From RGIG5057 sp964371585 (lineage in GTDB: Bacteria; Bacillota; Clostridia; TANB77; CAG-465): a stretch of 33,042 bases of DNA. Under the pieces are notes generated by a model. The model did no database searches, was not told the origin of the DNA, and worked only from the letters and a program-made list of their open reading frames with translations. A program made the translations under genes and the position numbers. The stretch is from positions 1-33,042 of the forward strand of contig CAYJMD010000010.1 in NCBI GenBank assembly GCA_964371585.1, given 5' to 3'. Below are positions 23,508 to 32,506 of the stretch, one piece after another; the stretch's first letter is position 1; each line of letters starts with the position of its first letter.

Positions 23508-23999
23508 TTATATTTTAAGTATAGTTGTTTTTAATTTTTCAATTTTAATTTTATTATTAGTATTATACTCCTTATAATTATTTAATTGTAATTGCTTTAT
23601 TAAATCATCAAATTTAAGTGAATTATCATTTTCATTATAATATTCCAAATAATTCATATTCTTAAATTCTTTACAAATATCAACTTGATGATCATCTATA
23701 TGCTCATTATACTTTTTAAGTCTTGGTATTGCAATAATTTTTTTCCTATGTTTTAACATAGAAATAATACTTCCAACTCCTGCATGTGTTATAATAAACT
23801 CTGCATCCTTAATATACCTTTCAAACTGTTCTTGTTCTAAAAATTTAACAAACTTTATTTTTTTTAGATTTATACCTTCTATATTAGTCTCGCCATACTG
23901 CATAACTATATCAAATTTTTTTAATAATTCACTATTATTTATTTCATCAACAAGTGATTTAAAATTTTGTTTTTGAGTTCCTACTGTTATAAATACCAT
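23508..23999 (-). CDS. Alg13/PssE-like glycosyltransferase subunit
   Basis: 163 aa, a single GT28-type C-terminal domain: MVFITVGTQKQNFKSLVDEI, then FIITHAGVGSIISMLKHRKKIIAIPR, which contains the UDP-sugar-binding loop with H-A-G. It matches the Alg13/EpsF/PssE class, the nucleotide-sugar half of a two-piece glycosyltransferase. The neighbouring Alg14-like gene ends 1 nt before it starts, so the two very likely form one enzyme adding a sugar to a lipid carrier. The acceptor and sugar are unknown. Confidence 0.85.
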   Translation of the reverse strand: MVFITVGTQKQNFKSLVDEINNSELLKKFDIVMQYGETNIEGINLKKIKFVKFLEQEQFERYIKDAEFIITHAGVGSIISMLKHRKKIIAIPRLKKYNEHIDDHQVDICKEFKNMNYLEYYNENDNSLKFDDLIKQLQLNNYKEYNTNNKIKIEKLKTTILKI

Positions 24000-24000
24000 A

Positions 24001-24459
24001 TTACTCTCCTATGTATTCTGCTTTAGTATATTTTAATGCTAAAGATTCCCACTGTACATAAAACTTATCTGCAAATTTATATACAACTTTACCTGTTCCA
24101 GATAAAGTATTAACTCTAGCTAAACTTTCAATATATATTATTTTTTTACCAAATATTTTTCCTATAAAACAATATATAGCTCCAATACAAGCTCCAGTTG
24201 AAACTATAACATCTGGTTTATATTTTAAAATATCTACTATTGCTGTAAAAACATTAAACATGCCATTAACTAAATATTTAAGCATATTGCTTCTTGTCAT
24301 ATATTTTACAAATTTAATATTATATTTATTTACTAATTTAGATGTAATTTCTGTTTCTTCTGTTATCAAGCTATAATCAAAATCATTAAATATTTCATCA
24401 TACTCAAGCATTTCTGATAAATGTCCACCACTATTGCATACTAACATAAGTTTTTTCAT
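24001..24459 (-). CDS. Alg14/PssD-like glycosyltransferase membrane subunit
   Basis: 152 aa starting KLMLVCNSGGHLSEM, the glycine-rich loop of Alg14/PssD proteins. A hydrophobic helix lies around 80-110 (KYKPDVIVSTGACIGAIYCFIGK), followed by YIESLARVNTLSGTGKVVYKFADKFYVQW. In this family the protein anchors the Alg13-like catalytic partner at the membrane and binds the lipid acceptor. The arrangement Alg14-like then Alg13-like, with a 1-nt gap, is the usual one. Confidence 0.85.
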   Translation of the reverse strand: MKKLMLVCNSGGHLSEMLEYDEIFNDFDYSLITEETEITSKLVNKYNIKFVKYMTRSNMLKYLVNGMFNVFTAIVDILKYKPDVIVSTGACIGAIYCFIGKIFGKKIIYIESLARVNTLSGTGKVVYKFADKFYVQWESLALKYTKAEYIGE

Positions 24460-24460
24460 A

Positions 24461-25516
24461 TTAATCCCCTTTAAATTTTATCTTAATTTTATATTTATTT
24501 TCTAAATACTTCTTATTAACTTTATTACTACCAGAAATAATAGAAAAATATTTATTATTGGTTTTTATAATTAGTTCATTAGTAGTTAATGACTTACAGC
24601 ATATTTTTTTTATTTCATCATCAATATATGGTAATATCAGCTTAGAAAGTGCTATTTCACCAAAATTATCACAAACTGGACCATATATATTTGAATTAGA
24701 TGATGTTATTTCATCTGTCGATTGTAATCCTATTCTAATTATCTTAACATTTGTGTCCAAACAAATTTTTATTACTTCAACTGTTCTATCTGACGCTTCT
24801 TCTAAATCTAAAGATGTATATTCTTTTGATATGTACATATTATAAAGTTTGCTTCCTTCTATAACATATACCGGATATAATCTTAAGTATTTAGGATTAA
24901 ACTTAATTAACTCTTTCATACTTTGAATTTCTTTTTCTTTAGTAGATTTAGGAAGTCCTATCATAAGCTGAAATCCAAGCTCAATGCCATAATCATTTAT
25001 TAGCTTGGCTGCTTTTTTAACATCATCAGATAAATGACCTCTTCTTGATTCAATTAATACTTCATCATCCATAGACTGCACACCAAGTTCTATAGTTTTG
25101 ACATTATTAGATTTTAAAAACTTCAATATATCTTCATTTATATAATCAGGCCTTGTAGATATTCTTATACTATTTACTTTACCGCTTTCAATATATTTAT
25201 TAGCAACATCTAAGTAAAGTTTTTGTTCTTCTAAAAGAAGTCCTGTAAAACTTCCTCCAAAAAAAGCAATTTGTACATTATTAGAATCAACTATGTATTT
25301 TAAATTTTTTTCTATTTCCTCTGTTATTTCTTTTATGTCTCTTGCCGGTGTTAATATTCCACTAATTTTCTTTTGGTTACAAAATACGCAATCATTATTG
25401 CATCCAAGATGAGGAATAAAGATAGGAATAATTTTAATATTTTCTTTATTTATAATATTTTTTAAAATAGATTCTACATTGAAATTAATTGTTTGTTTCA
25501 TTTGTTCTTGTTTCAT
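24461..25516 (-). CDS. radical SAM protein, Elp3-like
   Basis: 351 aa from ATG 25516, with AAGGA 5 nt upstream. It contains HLGCNNDCVFCNQ, a CxxxCxxC iron-sulphur motif (Cys39, Cys43, Cys46), then AFFGGSFTGL, STRPDYINEDILKFLKSN and ELGVQSMDDEVL as in the Elp3/YhcC-type radical SAM subfamily. There is no acetyltransferase domain, so it is not a full Elp3. In many Clostridia this protein lies directly after rnc, as here, where it overlaps rnc by 32 nt (or 17 nt if ATG 25501 is used). Its substrate is unknown; tRNA or cofactor modification is possible. Confidence 0.88.
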   Translation of the reverse strand: MKQEQMKQTINFNVESILKNIINKENIKIIPIFIPHLGCNNDCVFCNQKKISGILTPARDIKEITEEIEKNLKYIVDSNNVQIAFFGGSFTGLLLEEQKLYLDVANKYIESGKVNSIRISTRPDYINEDILKFLKSNNVKTIELGVQSMDDEVLIESRRGHLSDDVKKAAKLINDYGIELGFQLMIGLPKSTKEKEIQSMKELIKFNPKYLRLYPVYVIEGSKLYNMYISKEYTSLDLEEASDRTVEVIKICLDTNVKIIRIGLQSTDEITSSNSNIYGPVCDNFGEIALSKLILPYIDDEIKKICCKSLTTNELIIKTNNKYFSIISGSNKVNKKYLENKYKIKIKFKGD

Positions 25517-26201
25517 AAGCTTCCTTAGCAGCATTCTGCTCTGCAAGCTTCCTGCTTTTACCTTCTCCTTTTCCACAAATAATTGTATCAATTTTCACTG
25601 CACAACTAAATATTTTTTCATGATCTGGTCCATTCTCATCTAAAACTATATACTCTATATTCATATTTCCTTTTTTTTGTAATAATTCTTGTAGTTTTGT
25701 CTTATAGTCAGCAGATATATTATTACCTTTCAAAGTATTATCTATTTGAGTATTTAAAATTTTAAGAGCTACTTTTTTAGCAGTTTCATATCCAGAATCT
25801 AAATATATTGCTCCAAGTAATGCTTCAAAAGCATCAGCTATTATAGCATTTTTTCTTTTTCCATCTGTAGCAATCTCACATCTACCTAATAATAAATAGT
25901 TTTCTGCATCAATGCTTTTAAAAGCTTCAGATAAAGATTGTTCACAAACAATCTGCGCTCTTTTTTTTGTCATATCTCCCTCACTTAATAATGGAGTAAC
26001 AGCATATAATTGTTCTGAAATAATAAGTTCAAGTATAGCATCGCCTAAAAATTCTATTCTTTCATTATACTGATCTTTTTCTACTCTTTTTTTCTCATGA
26101 GCATATGATTTGTGTGTAAAAGCAAGTCTAAGTAATGATTTATCTCTAAAAGCATATTCTATCTTTTTTTCAAGTTCTTCTAATATTCTATTTAATGCCA
26201 T
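25485..26201 (-). CDS. rnc: ribonuclease III
   Basis: 238 aa. The catalytic domain has the signature NERIEFLGDAILELIISEQLY (about 44-64), and the downstream acidic metal ligands lie in ADAFEALLGAIYLDSG. The C-terminal double-stranded RNA-binding domain (about 160-235) begins DYKTKLQELLQKKG and ends GKGEGKSRKLAEQNAAKEAYE. It cleaves double-stranded RNA and matures rRNA. It has its own promoter downstream of the acpP terminator and leads the long minus-strand run. Confidence 0.97.
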   Translation of the reverse strand: MALNRILEELEKKIEYAFRDKSLLRLAFTHKSYAHEKKRVEKDQYNERIEFLGDAILELIISEQLYAVTPLLSEGDMTKKRAQIVCEQSLSEAFKSIDAENYLLLGRCEIATDGKRKNAIIADAFEALLGAIYLDSGYETAKKVALKILNTQIDNTLKGNNISADYKTKLQELLQKKGNMNIEYIVLDENGPDHEKIFSCAVKIDTIICGKGEGKSRKLAEQNAAKEAYETRTNETNN

Positions 26202-26226
26202 TTTATCACCTTTTTTCTATATATAT

Positions 26227-26255
26227 ATTATACCAATACATTATATACTAGTCAA
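26227..26255 (-). promoter_or_regulatory. sigma-A promoter of the rnc operon
   Basis: Minus strand TTGACT (26255-26250), 17-nt spacer, TATAAT (26232-26227). The leader is about 20 nt and contains AAGGTGA. Confidence 0.8.
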
Positions 26256-26287
26256 GCTTTAAACCTTTATATATCACTAATATAACA

Positions 26288-26320
26288 GAAAAGTACCTAA
26301 GTAATATTTCTTAGGTACTT
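26288..26320 (-). terminator. terminator of acpP
   Basis: An 11-bp stem AAGTACCTAAG/CTTAGGTACTT (26320-26310 with 26301-26291) with an 8-nt loop ends in TTTTC. It lies just after the acpP stop codon. Confidence 0.8.
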
Positions 26321-26327
26321 CTAAATT

Positions 26328-26573
26328 CTATATTGTTGTTGTCATCTTATGAATGTATTCTACTACATCTCCGATTGTAACAATTTTTTCTGCTTCAGCT
26401 TCAGGAATTTCAAGATCAAACTCTTCCTCTAAAGCCATTATTAATTCAACTATATCTAAAGAGTCAGCACTTAAATCATCAACAAATGTTGTTTCCATAG
26501 TTAAATTTTCAAGGTCTTCTACTCCTAGTTGTTCAGAAATAACTTCCTTTACCCTTTCAAATATTGCTTCCAT
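26328..26573 (-). CDS. acpP: acyl carrier protein
   Basis: 81 aa from the ATG at 26573. The earlier in-frame ATG at 26588 overlaps the GGAGGTG ribosome site, so the shorter form is correct. The phosphopantetheine site is DSLDIVELIMALEEEF with Ser38, in the acidic four-helix context of fatty acid ACP. It carries acyl intermediates in fatty acid synthesis. It is a single-gene transcript with its own promoter and terminator, not linked here to plsX or fab genes. Confidence 0.95.
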   Translation of the reverse strand: MEAIFERVKEVISEQLGVEDLENLTMETTFVDDLSADSLDIVELIMALEEEFDLEIPEAEAEKIVTIGDVVEYIHKMTTTI

Positions 26574-26598
26574 AATTAGCACCTCCATTTATACTAGT

Positions 26599-26627
26599 AT
26601 TATTCCATATTTGCCAAGTATTGTCAA
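26599..26627 (-). promoter_or_regulatory. sigma-A promoter of acpP
   Basis: Minus strand TTGACA (26627-26622), 17-nt spacer, AATAAT (26604-26599), leader about 20 nt. Confidence 0.7.
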
Positions 26628-26678
26628 GAGATATTATAAAAATTAGCAAATTATAATAAAGAATTTAAAGAGATATAA

Positions 26679-26705
26679 TAAAAAAGCACTTCCTAAGAAG
26701 TGCTT
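26679..26705 (-). terminator. terminator of the str operon (after tuf)
   Basis: A 9-bp stem AAGCACTTC/GAAGTGCTT (26705-26697 with 26692-26684) with a TTAG loop, followed by a T run. Confidence 0.85.
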
Positions 26706-26721
26706 AATATAATATTAAATA

Positions 26722-27924
26722 TTATTTTATTACAGCAGAAACTGAACCTGAACCAACTGTTCTTCCACCTTCACGAATAGCGAATTTTAATCCTTTTTCG
26801 ATAGCTATTGGAGTAATAAGTTTGATTTTCATAGTTACGTTATCACCAGGCATTACCATTTCTTTTTCTTTTGGTAATTCGATTATACCAGTAACGTCAG
26901 TAGTTCTGAAGTAGAATTGAGGTCTGTATCCTTGGAAGAATGGAGTATGTCTACCACCTTCTTCTTTAGTTAAGATATAAACTTCAGCTTCAAATTCTGT
27001 ATGAGGTTTGATTGAACCAGGTTTAGCAATAACTTGACCTCTTTCAATATCTTCTCTTTGAACACCTCTTAAAAGTAATCCAGCGTTATCTCCACATTCA
27101 GCAGAATCTAATGATTTTCTGAACATTTCAATACCAGTTACTACAGTTTTAGTAGGTTCGTCTTTAAGACCAACTATTTCAACTTCTTCACCAACTTTAA
27201 GAGTTCCTTTTTCTATTCTACCTGTTGCAACTGTTCCTCTACCTGTGATAGTGAAAACATCTTCAACTGGCATAATGAATGCTTTTTCTGTATCTCTTTC
27301 TGGAGTTGGTATAAAGCTATCAACTTCAGCAAGTAAGTTTTTGATACATTCGTATTCTGGAGCATTTGGATCTGTAGATGTAGATTCAATTACTTTTAAC
27401 GCAGAACCTTGAACTATTGGAGTAGTATCTCCTGGGAAATCGTATTTAGATAATAAATCTCTGATATCCATTTCAACTAATTCTAATAATTCTGGATCAT
27501 CAACCATATCACATTTGTTCATGAAAACAACTATGTATGGAACGCCAACTTGTCTAGATAATAGTATGTGTTCTCTAGTTTGTGGCATTGGACCGTCAGC
27601 AGCAGAAACAACTAGGATAGCTCCATCCATTTGTGCAGCACCTGTGATCATGTTTTTAACATAGTCAGCATGTCCTGGACAGTCAACGTGAGCGTAGTGT
27701 CTGTTGTCTGTTTCGTATTCAACGTGAGCTGTAGAGATAGTGATACCTCTTGCTCTTTCTTCTGGAGCACCATCGATTTGATCGTATGCTTTAAATTCTG
27801 CTCCACCTAATAAGCTACAGTATTTAGTTATTGCAGCTGTTAAAGTAGTTTTACCATGGTCAACGTGACCTATAGTACCAATGTTACAATGCGGTTTGTT
27901 TCTTTCAAACTTTGCTTTTGCCAT
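26722..27924 (-). CDS. tuf: elongation factor Tu
   Basis: 400 aa: GTPase domain with GHVDHGKTTL (G1), the RGITI switch, DCPGH (G3), NKCD (G4) and GSAL (G5), followed by the two beta-barrel domains ending VGSGSVSAVIK. It brings aminoacyl-tRNA to the ribosome. It is the last gene of rpsL-rpsG-fusA-tuf, with an additional promoter in the 120-nt gap after fusA. The ribosome site is GGGAGG. Confidence 0.99.
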   Translation of the reverse strand: MAKAKFERNKPHCNIGTIGHVDHGKTTLTAAITKYCSLLGGAEFKAYDQIDGAPEERARGITISTAHVEYETDNRHYAHVDCPGHADYVKNMITGAAQMDGAILVVSAADGPMPQTREHILLSRQVGVPYIVVFMNKCDMVDDPELLELVEMDIRDLLSKYDFPGDTTPIVQGSALKVIESTSTDPNAPEYECIKNLLAEVDSFIPTPERDTEKAFIMPVEDVFTITGRGTVATGRIEKGTLKVGEEVEIVGLKDEPTKTVVTGIEMFRKSLDSAECGDNAGLLLRGVQREDIERGQVIAKPGSIKPHTEFEAEVYILTKEEGGRHTPFFQGYRPQFYFRTTDVTGIIELPKEKEMVMPGDNVTMKIKLITPIAIEKGLKFAIREGGRTVGSGSVSAVIK

Positions 27925-27980
27925 TTTAAATTCCTCCCTAATAATTAAAATTTATAAAAAACTTTATACAAGTCCCCTAT

Positions 27981-28009
27981 ATTTTACTATATTTAAGATG
28001 CTTTTGCAA
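27981..28009 (-). promoter_or_regulatory. probable internal promoter of tuf
   Basis: Minus strand TTGCAA (28009-28004), 17-nt spacer, TAAAAT (27986-27981). The leader is about 50 nt and contains AGGGAGGAA. The -35 lies within one arm of an inverted repeat. Confidence 0.55.
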
Positions 28010-28035
28010 TACTTAAATATATAAATATTGCAAAA
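28002..28035. repeat. 10-bp perfect inverted repeat between fusA and tuf
   Basis: TTTTGCAATA (28002-28011) and TATTGCAAAA (28026-28035) are exact inverted copies separated by 14 nt. There is no following T run in the sense direction, so it is not an ordinary terminator. One arm overlaps the tuf -35 element. It could be an RNA hairpin that protects or processes the fusA-tuf mRNA, or an operator. Confidence 0.6.
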
Positions 28036-28044
28036 CACATTAAA

Positions 28045-30126
28045 TTAGTCTTGTTTTTTACCTCTACTTGTTACTATTGTTTCAAGTATTGATTTTGGAA
28101 CTTCTTCATAATGAGAAGGTTCCATTGCATATGTTCCTCTACCTTGTGTTTTAGATCTTAAGTCTGTTGCATATCCAAACATTTCTGATAATGGAATAAG
28201 AGAACGTATTACTTGTGTTCCGCTTACTGCATCCATACCCTCAAGTCTACCACGTCTAGAGTTTACATCACCAATAACATCTCCCATATATTCTTCTGGT
28301 ACAGTTATTTCAACTTTCATTATTGGTTCTAATATTATAGCTCCACCTTGACGACAAGCTTCTTTAAATGCCATAGATCCAGCGATGTGGAATGCCATTT
28401 CAGAAGAATCGACATCATGGTATGAACCATCGATAAGTGAAACTTTTACGTCTACAACTGGGTAACCAGCAAGTATACCAGTTTTCATTGCTTCTTGTAT
28501 ACCTTCATCAGCAGGTTTAACATATTCTTTTGGAATTGATCCACCAACGATTTTAGATTCGAATGTATATCCTTTTCCTTGTTCGTTAGGTTCAACTTCA
28601 ATCCATACGTGACCATACTGACCTTTACCACCTGATTGACGTACAAATTTACCTTCAACTTTAACTGGTTTTTTGATTGTTTCTTTGTATGCAACTTGTG
28701 GTTTACCAACATTTGCTTCTACTTTAAACTCTCTTTTCATTCTATCAACAATGATATCTAAGTGTAATTCACCCATACCAGCTATGATAGTTTGACCAGT
28801 TTCTTGATCTGTAAATGTTTTAAATGAAGGATCTTCTTCAGCTAATTTTTGAAGAGCGATACCCATTTTTTCTTGATCTGCTTTTGATTTAGGTTCAATA
28901 GCAATAGAAATAACTGGTTCTGGGAACTCAATTGATTCAAGTATTATTGGATCAGCTTCATTACATAAAGTGTCTCCAGTAATAACATCTTTTAAACCAA
29001 CTGCACAAGCGATATCTCCAGCATAAACTTTATCAATATCTTTTCTTGTATTAGCGTGCATTTGAATTATTCTACCAATTCTTTCTTTTTTACCTTTGTT
29101 AGCATTAACAACATATGATCCACTTTCAAGTGTACCAGAGTATACTCTAAAGAATGTAAGTTTTCCTACATAAGGATCTGTCATTATTTTGAATGCTAGT
29201 GCAGAGAAAGGTTCTTCATCAGAAGTTTTTCTTTCTCCTTCTTCACCATCATCTGTTACCCCTTTTATAGCTGGGATATCAAGTGGAGATGGCATAAATG
29301 CTATAATAAAATCTAAAAGTTTTTGAACACCTTTATTTTTATATGAACTTCCGCAAGTTACTGGAATTATACTTCCTGAAACTGTAGCAGCTCTTATAGC
29401 AACTAATATTTCGTCAGTTGTTATTTCTTCACCTTCAAAATACTTATTCATAAGTTCTTCATTAAATTCAGCAATAGATTCAATTAATTTTTCTCTATAT
29501 TCATTAGCGATATCTTGTAAGTCAGCTGGAATTTCTTCAATTCTTACATCTTTACCTAAATCATCATAATGAACATTAGCTTTCATTTCTATTAAATCTA
29601 CTATTCCTTTAAATTCATCTTCTTTACCAATAGGTAAAGCGATTGGAACTGCATTTGCTTTTAATCTTTCTTTTAATTGTTTTAAACAATTATAGTAATC
29701 AGCACCTGTAGTATCCATTTTATTTACATATACCATTCTTGGTACATTGTATTTGTTTGCTTGTCTCCAAACAGTTTCAGATTGTGGTTGAACTCCACCT
29801 TTTGCGCAAAGTACAGTTACACTACCATCTAATACTCTAAGAGATCTTTCAACTTCAATTGTAAAGTCAACGTGTCCTGGTGTATCAATAATGTTTATTC
29901 TATTGTCATTCCAGAAACAAGTAGTAGCAGCAGAAGTGATTGTGATTCCTCTTTCTTGTTCTTGAGCCATCCAATCCATTGTTGCTCCACCATCATGAAC
30001 TTCACCTATTTTGTGATTTACACCTGTATAGAATAGAATTCTTTCAGTTGTAGTTGTTTTACCAGCATCTATGTGAGCCATGATACCAATATTTCTAGTT
30101 CTTTCAAGAGGATATTCTCTTGCCAT
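28045..30126 (-). CDS. fusA: elongation factor G
   Basis: 693 aa, full length: AHIDAGKTTTTERIL (G1), RGITI, DTPGHVDFTIEVERSLRVLDG (G3), NKMD (G4), then domains II-V with MGELHLDIIVDRMKREFKVEANVGKPQVAYKE and PEEYMGDVIGDVNSRRGR. It translocates the ribosome after peptide bond formation. It lies 21 nt after rpsG in the str operon. Confidence 0.99.
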   Translation of the reverse strand: MAREYPLERTRNIGIMAHIDAGKTTTTERILFYTGVNHKIGEVHDGGATMDWMAQEQERGITITSAATTCFWNDNRINIIDTPGHVDFTIEVERSLRVLDGSVTVLCAKGGVQPQSETVWRQANKYNVPRMVYVNKMDTTGADYYNCLKQLKERLKANAVPIALPIGKEDEFKGIVDLIEMKANVHYDDLGKDVRIEEIPADLQDIANEYREKLIESIAEFNEELMNKYFEGEEITTDEILVAIRAATVSGSIIPVTCGSSYKNKGVQKLLDFIIAFMPSPLDIPAIKGVTDDGEEGERKTSDEEPFSALAFKIMTDPYVGKLTFFRVYSGTLESGSYVVNANKGKKERIGRIIQMHANTRKDIDKVYAGDIACAVGLKDVITGDTLCNEADPIILESIEFPEPVISIAIEPKSKADQEKMGIALQKLAEEDPSFKTFTDQETGQTIIAGMGELHLDIIVDRMKREFKVEANVGKPQVAYKETIKKPVKVEGKFVRQSGGKGQYGHVWIEVEPNEQGKGYTFESKIVGGSIPKEYVKPADEGIQEAMKTGILAGYPVVDVKVSLIDGSYHDVDSSEMAFHIAGSMAFKEACRQGGAIILEPIMKVEITVPEEYMGDVIGDVNSRRGRLEGMDAVSGTQVIRSLIPLSEMFGYATDLRSKTQGRGTYAMEPSHYEEVPKSILETIVTSRGKKQD

Positions 30127-30147
30127 AATTTAATTCACCCCTTTATT

Positions 30148-30618
30148 TTACCATCTATAATGTGCAAATGCTCTATTAGCTTCTGCCATTCTATGAGTGT
30201 CTTCTTTCTTTTTAAATGCACCACCAGCTCCGTTTATAGCATCCATGATTTCTCCTGCTAATTTTTCTTCCATAGTGTGTTCATTTCTTTTTCTAGCATA
30301 TTCAACTAACCATCTAATAGCTAATGATTGTTTTCTATCAGCTCTTATTTCGATTGGTACTTGATATGTAGCTCCACCAACTCTTCTAGCTTTTACTTCT
30401 AGCATTGGTGTTACATTAGTTAAAGCTTGTTGGAAAGCGTCTAAAGCTTCTCTTCCTGTTTTTTCAGCAACAGTTTTGAATGCTCCGTAAACGATTTTTT
30501 GAGCTGTAACCTTTTTACCATCCCACATAACTTTATTTATTAACTTAGTAATAACTTGTGAATTATATATTGGATCTGGCATTATTTCTCTTTTTGCAAT
30601 ATGTCCTTTTCTTGGCAC
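30148..30618 (-). CDS. rpsG: 30S ribosomal protein S7
   Basis: 156 aa when started at the GTG at 30618 (PRKGHIAKREIMPDPIYNS), which follows GGGGGA at normal spacing and matches the usual S7 length. An ATG six codons upstream lies before that site and is unlikely. Conserved parts are LINKVMWDGKK, VGGATYQVPIEI and the C-terminal HRMAEANRAFAHYRW. It organises the 3' major domain of 16S rRNA and, in E. coli, represses its own operon. Confidence 0.97.
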   Translation of the reverse strand: MPRKGHIAKREIMPDPIYNSQVITKLINKVMWDGKKVTAQKIVYGAFKTVAEKTGREALDAFQQALTNVTPMLEVKARRVGGATYQVPIEIRADRKQSLAIRWLVEYARKRNEHTMEEKLAGEIMDAINGAGGAFKKKEDTHRMAEANRAFAHYRW

Positions 30619-30727
30619 TGTTCTTCCCCCTTTCATAAATTTAAACTAAACAGTTTTTAAGGTACTCAAAAATATTCAATTTTTGTAAGTGCTATATAAG
30701 TATTAAACTTAAGCACCTAGTTAATGA

Positions 30728-31144
30728 CTATTTTTTCTTAGCTTTTTTAGCTCCGTATTTAGATTTAGATTGTACTCTATTTGCAACACCTGCAGTATCA
30801 AGTACGCCTCTAACAATGTGATATCTTACCCCTGGTAAGTCTTTTACCCTACCACCTCTAATTAAAACAACACTGTGTTCTTGTAGATTGTGTCCGATAC
30901 CTGGAATGTAAGCTGTTACTTCCATTGTATTTGTTAGTCTAACCCTAGCAACTTTTCTTAAAGCTGAGTTAGGTTTTTTAGGAGTTTGAGTTTTAACAAC
31001 TGTACAAACACCTCTTTTTTGAGGAGAAGATTGGTTAGTCGAAACTTTTTTTCTAGAGTTATATCCTCTTTGTAAAGCTGGAGACTTAGATTTTGTAGTT
31101 TTGTCTTCTCTTCCTTTTCTAACTAATTGGCTAAATGTTGGCAC
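30728..31144 (-). CDS. rpsL: 30S ribosomal protein S12
   Basis: 138 aa, starting at GTG (31144) after AAAGGAGGTGA. The decoding-site loop TPKKPNSALRKVARV and the PGIGHNLQEHSVVLIRGGRVKDLPGVRYHIVRG region are intact. The Lys residues whose substitution gives streptomycin resistance are wild-type. It is the first gene of the str operon, with its own strong promoter; no rpoB/rpoC is upstream in this window. Confidence 0.99.
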   Translation of the reverse strand: MPTFSQLVRKGREDKTTKSKSPALQRGYNSRKKVSTNQSSPQKRGVCTVVKTQTPKKPNSALRKVARVRLTNTMEVTAYIPGIGHNLQEHSVVLIRGGRVKDLPGVRYHIVRGVLDTAGVANRVQSKSKYGAKKAKKK

Positions 31145-31165
31145 TTAAGTTCACCTCCTTTTAAT

Positions 31166-31183
31166 TATGTCATAAGCGACATA
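31166..31183 (-). promoter_or_regulatory. 5'-terminal stem-loop of the str operon mRNA
   Basis: TATGTC and GACATA (31183-31178 with 31171-31166) form a 6-bp stem with a GCTTAT loop. The predicted transcription start (about 31180) falls in the 5' arm, so the mRNA would begin with this hairpin, close to the ribosome site. Confidence 0.4.
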
Positions 31184-31186
31184 TAT

Positions 31187-31215
31187 ATTATACTAAAATA
31201 ACTAGTAAAAGTCAA
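31187..31215 (-). promoter_or_regulatory. sigma-A promoter of the str operon
   Basis: Minus strand TTGACT (31215-31210), 17-nt spacer, TATAAT (31192-31187). Confidence 0.85.
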
Positions 31216-31262
31216 TATTAGTAGCATAATTTTACATAAAATATTTTGTTTTTTATTACTTA

Positions 31263-32480
31263 TTAATTAAGTATAATATATGTGTCGTTTTGTTTATAAT
31301 ATTTTATCTCTAAATCAACTCTATCAGTTCTGTATTCTTTATAATCTAATTGATACATTGCATCAAATATACTATCTGTTACGTCTGATATATTTACAGC
31401 TTTAAATTCAATTATAGGATTATCTTGTTGCTCTTTAATTATATTTTTAATTTCATTTACTGTATTATATTTATTTAAAACACTAAATCCCATAACGTTA
31501 TAATAATTTAAATCCTCATCTACAGCTTCTGGAATCATTTCTTTATCAGCAATATCATGAGTTTCTTTTATTTCATTTTCTGTGACATTAAAATATGTAT
31601 GAACAGGAGCAAGAATATTGCCATCATCATCTTTTACATACATATCCGAAGTAACATCTAAGTGATACCATGATTTGTTTATATTTACCATAAGCCAAGC
31701 ATGATCTTCGTTTTCTAGTACTCCTGTAACTAAGATAGACTCTATACCCACTTTGTCTAATAATATTTGCATTGTTTTAGATAAAGCATCACAAACACCT
31801 GTATTTTCAGTTAAAATCCCTTCTATAGTGTGATATTTTTCCGCTATATCTTCTATATTTTCATATTCGTAATATGTGGAGTTAGATACTATATAATCGT
31901 GAAAGAATAGTTCTTTTTCAAAATCTGAAATACCAATGTTTCTTAAAACAATCTCTTCAAGAATAACATCTAATTTCTGAATATCCACATTTAAATCGTT
32001 AATATTATCAAAATCATAAGAAAGTTCCACTACAAACATATCAATAATAATATTATTTATAGTATATAAAGAGTATGAATTATCGAGATAATAAACTTCA
32101 GGATGATCCATGAAAAAATAAGTGATTGCATTTTTTACAATTTTTTCATTTTCAGCTATATCATCTGTAATTATTTTGGATATATCTATCCTTGTATCAA
32201 GTATTTTCACCGCATTTGCTATTAATTCATAAACATGTTTTTCACTATCATTTAACTGATTATAGTAATAAGTAGAAGACGATACTGTAAGTTCATTTAT
32301 AATAAAATCTTCATTGTATGCTAAAACTTCTTCATTTCTAAAATATGTTTCAAATATCATATCAAATGTCTGATTAAAATCTGAGTCTTGCATTAAAATA
32401 ACTGTAAGCGTTGCTACAGAAACAAAAACAAATATTATTACATATGCAAATATATTTAACAATGTTTTAAATATTTTCAT
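31263..32480 (-). CDS. membrane-anchored transglutaminase-like protein
   Basis: 405 aa: an N-terminal signal anchor (about 8-30), a helical extracytoplasmic region, then a transglutaminase-like core with the triad Cys230 (TGVCDALSK), His260 (ENEDHAWLMV) and Asp275 (WYHLDVT). In bacteria this fold usually gives a protease-like or cross-linking enzyme at the cell surface; the substrate is unknown. It has its own promoter and lies upstream of rpsL, but no clear terminator is visible between them. Confidence 0.85.
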   Translation of the reverse strand: MKIFKTLLNIFAYVIIFVFVSVATLTVILMQDSDFNQTFDMIFETYFRNEEVLAYNEDFIINELTVSSSTYYYNQLNDSEKHVYELIANAVKILDTRIDISKIITDDIAENEKIVKNAITYFFMDHPEVYYLDNSYSLYTINNIIIDMFVVELSYDFDNINDLNVDIQKLDVILEEIVLRNIGISDFEKELFFHDYIVSNSTYYEYENIEDIAEKYHTIEGILTENTGVCDALSKTMQILLDKVGIESILVTGVLENEDHAWLMVNINKSWYHLDVTSDMYVKDDDGNILAPVHTYFNVTENEIKETHDIADKEMIPEAVDEDLNYYNVMGFSVLNKYNTVNEIKNIIKEQQDNPIIEFKAVNISDVTDSIFDAMYQLDYKEYRTDRVDLEIKYYKQNDTYIILN

Positions 32481-32506
32481 TTATACACCTCTATTAAGTA
32501 TATTTA

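Noticed and set aside
26574..26588. Longer acyl carrier protein starting at ATG 26588
   Set aside because: That ATG overlaps the GGAGGTG ribosome site of the downstream ATG; the short form has the normal ACP length.
26353..26646. 97-aa Ser-rich plus-strand frame opposite acpP
   Set aside because: It is the reverse shadow of a conserved gene, and its Ser/Ile bias follows from ACP codons.
28485..28712. Open frame inside fusA on the same strand
   Set aside because: It is an out-of-frame shadow of EF-G with a Lys/Asn-rich, low-information translation.
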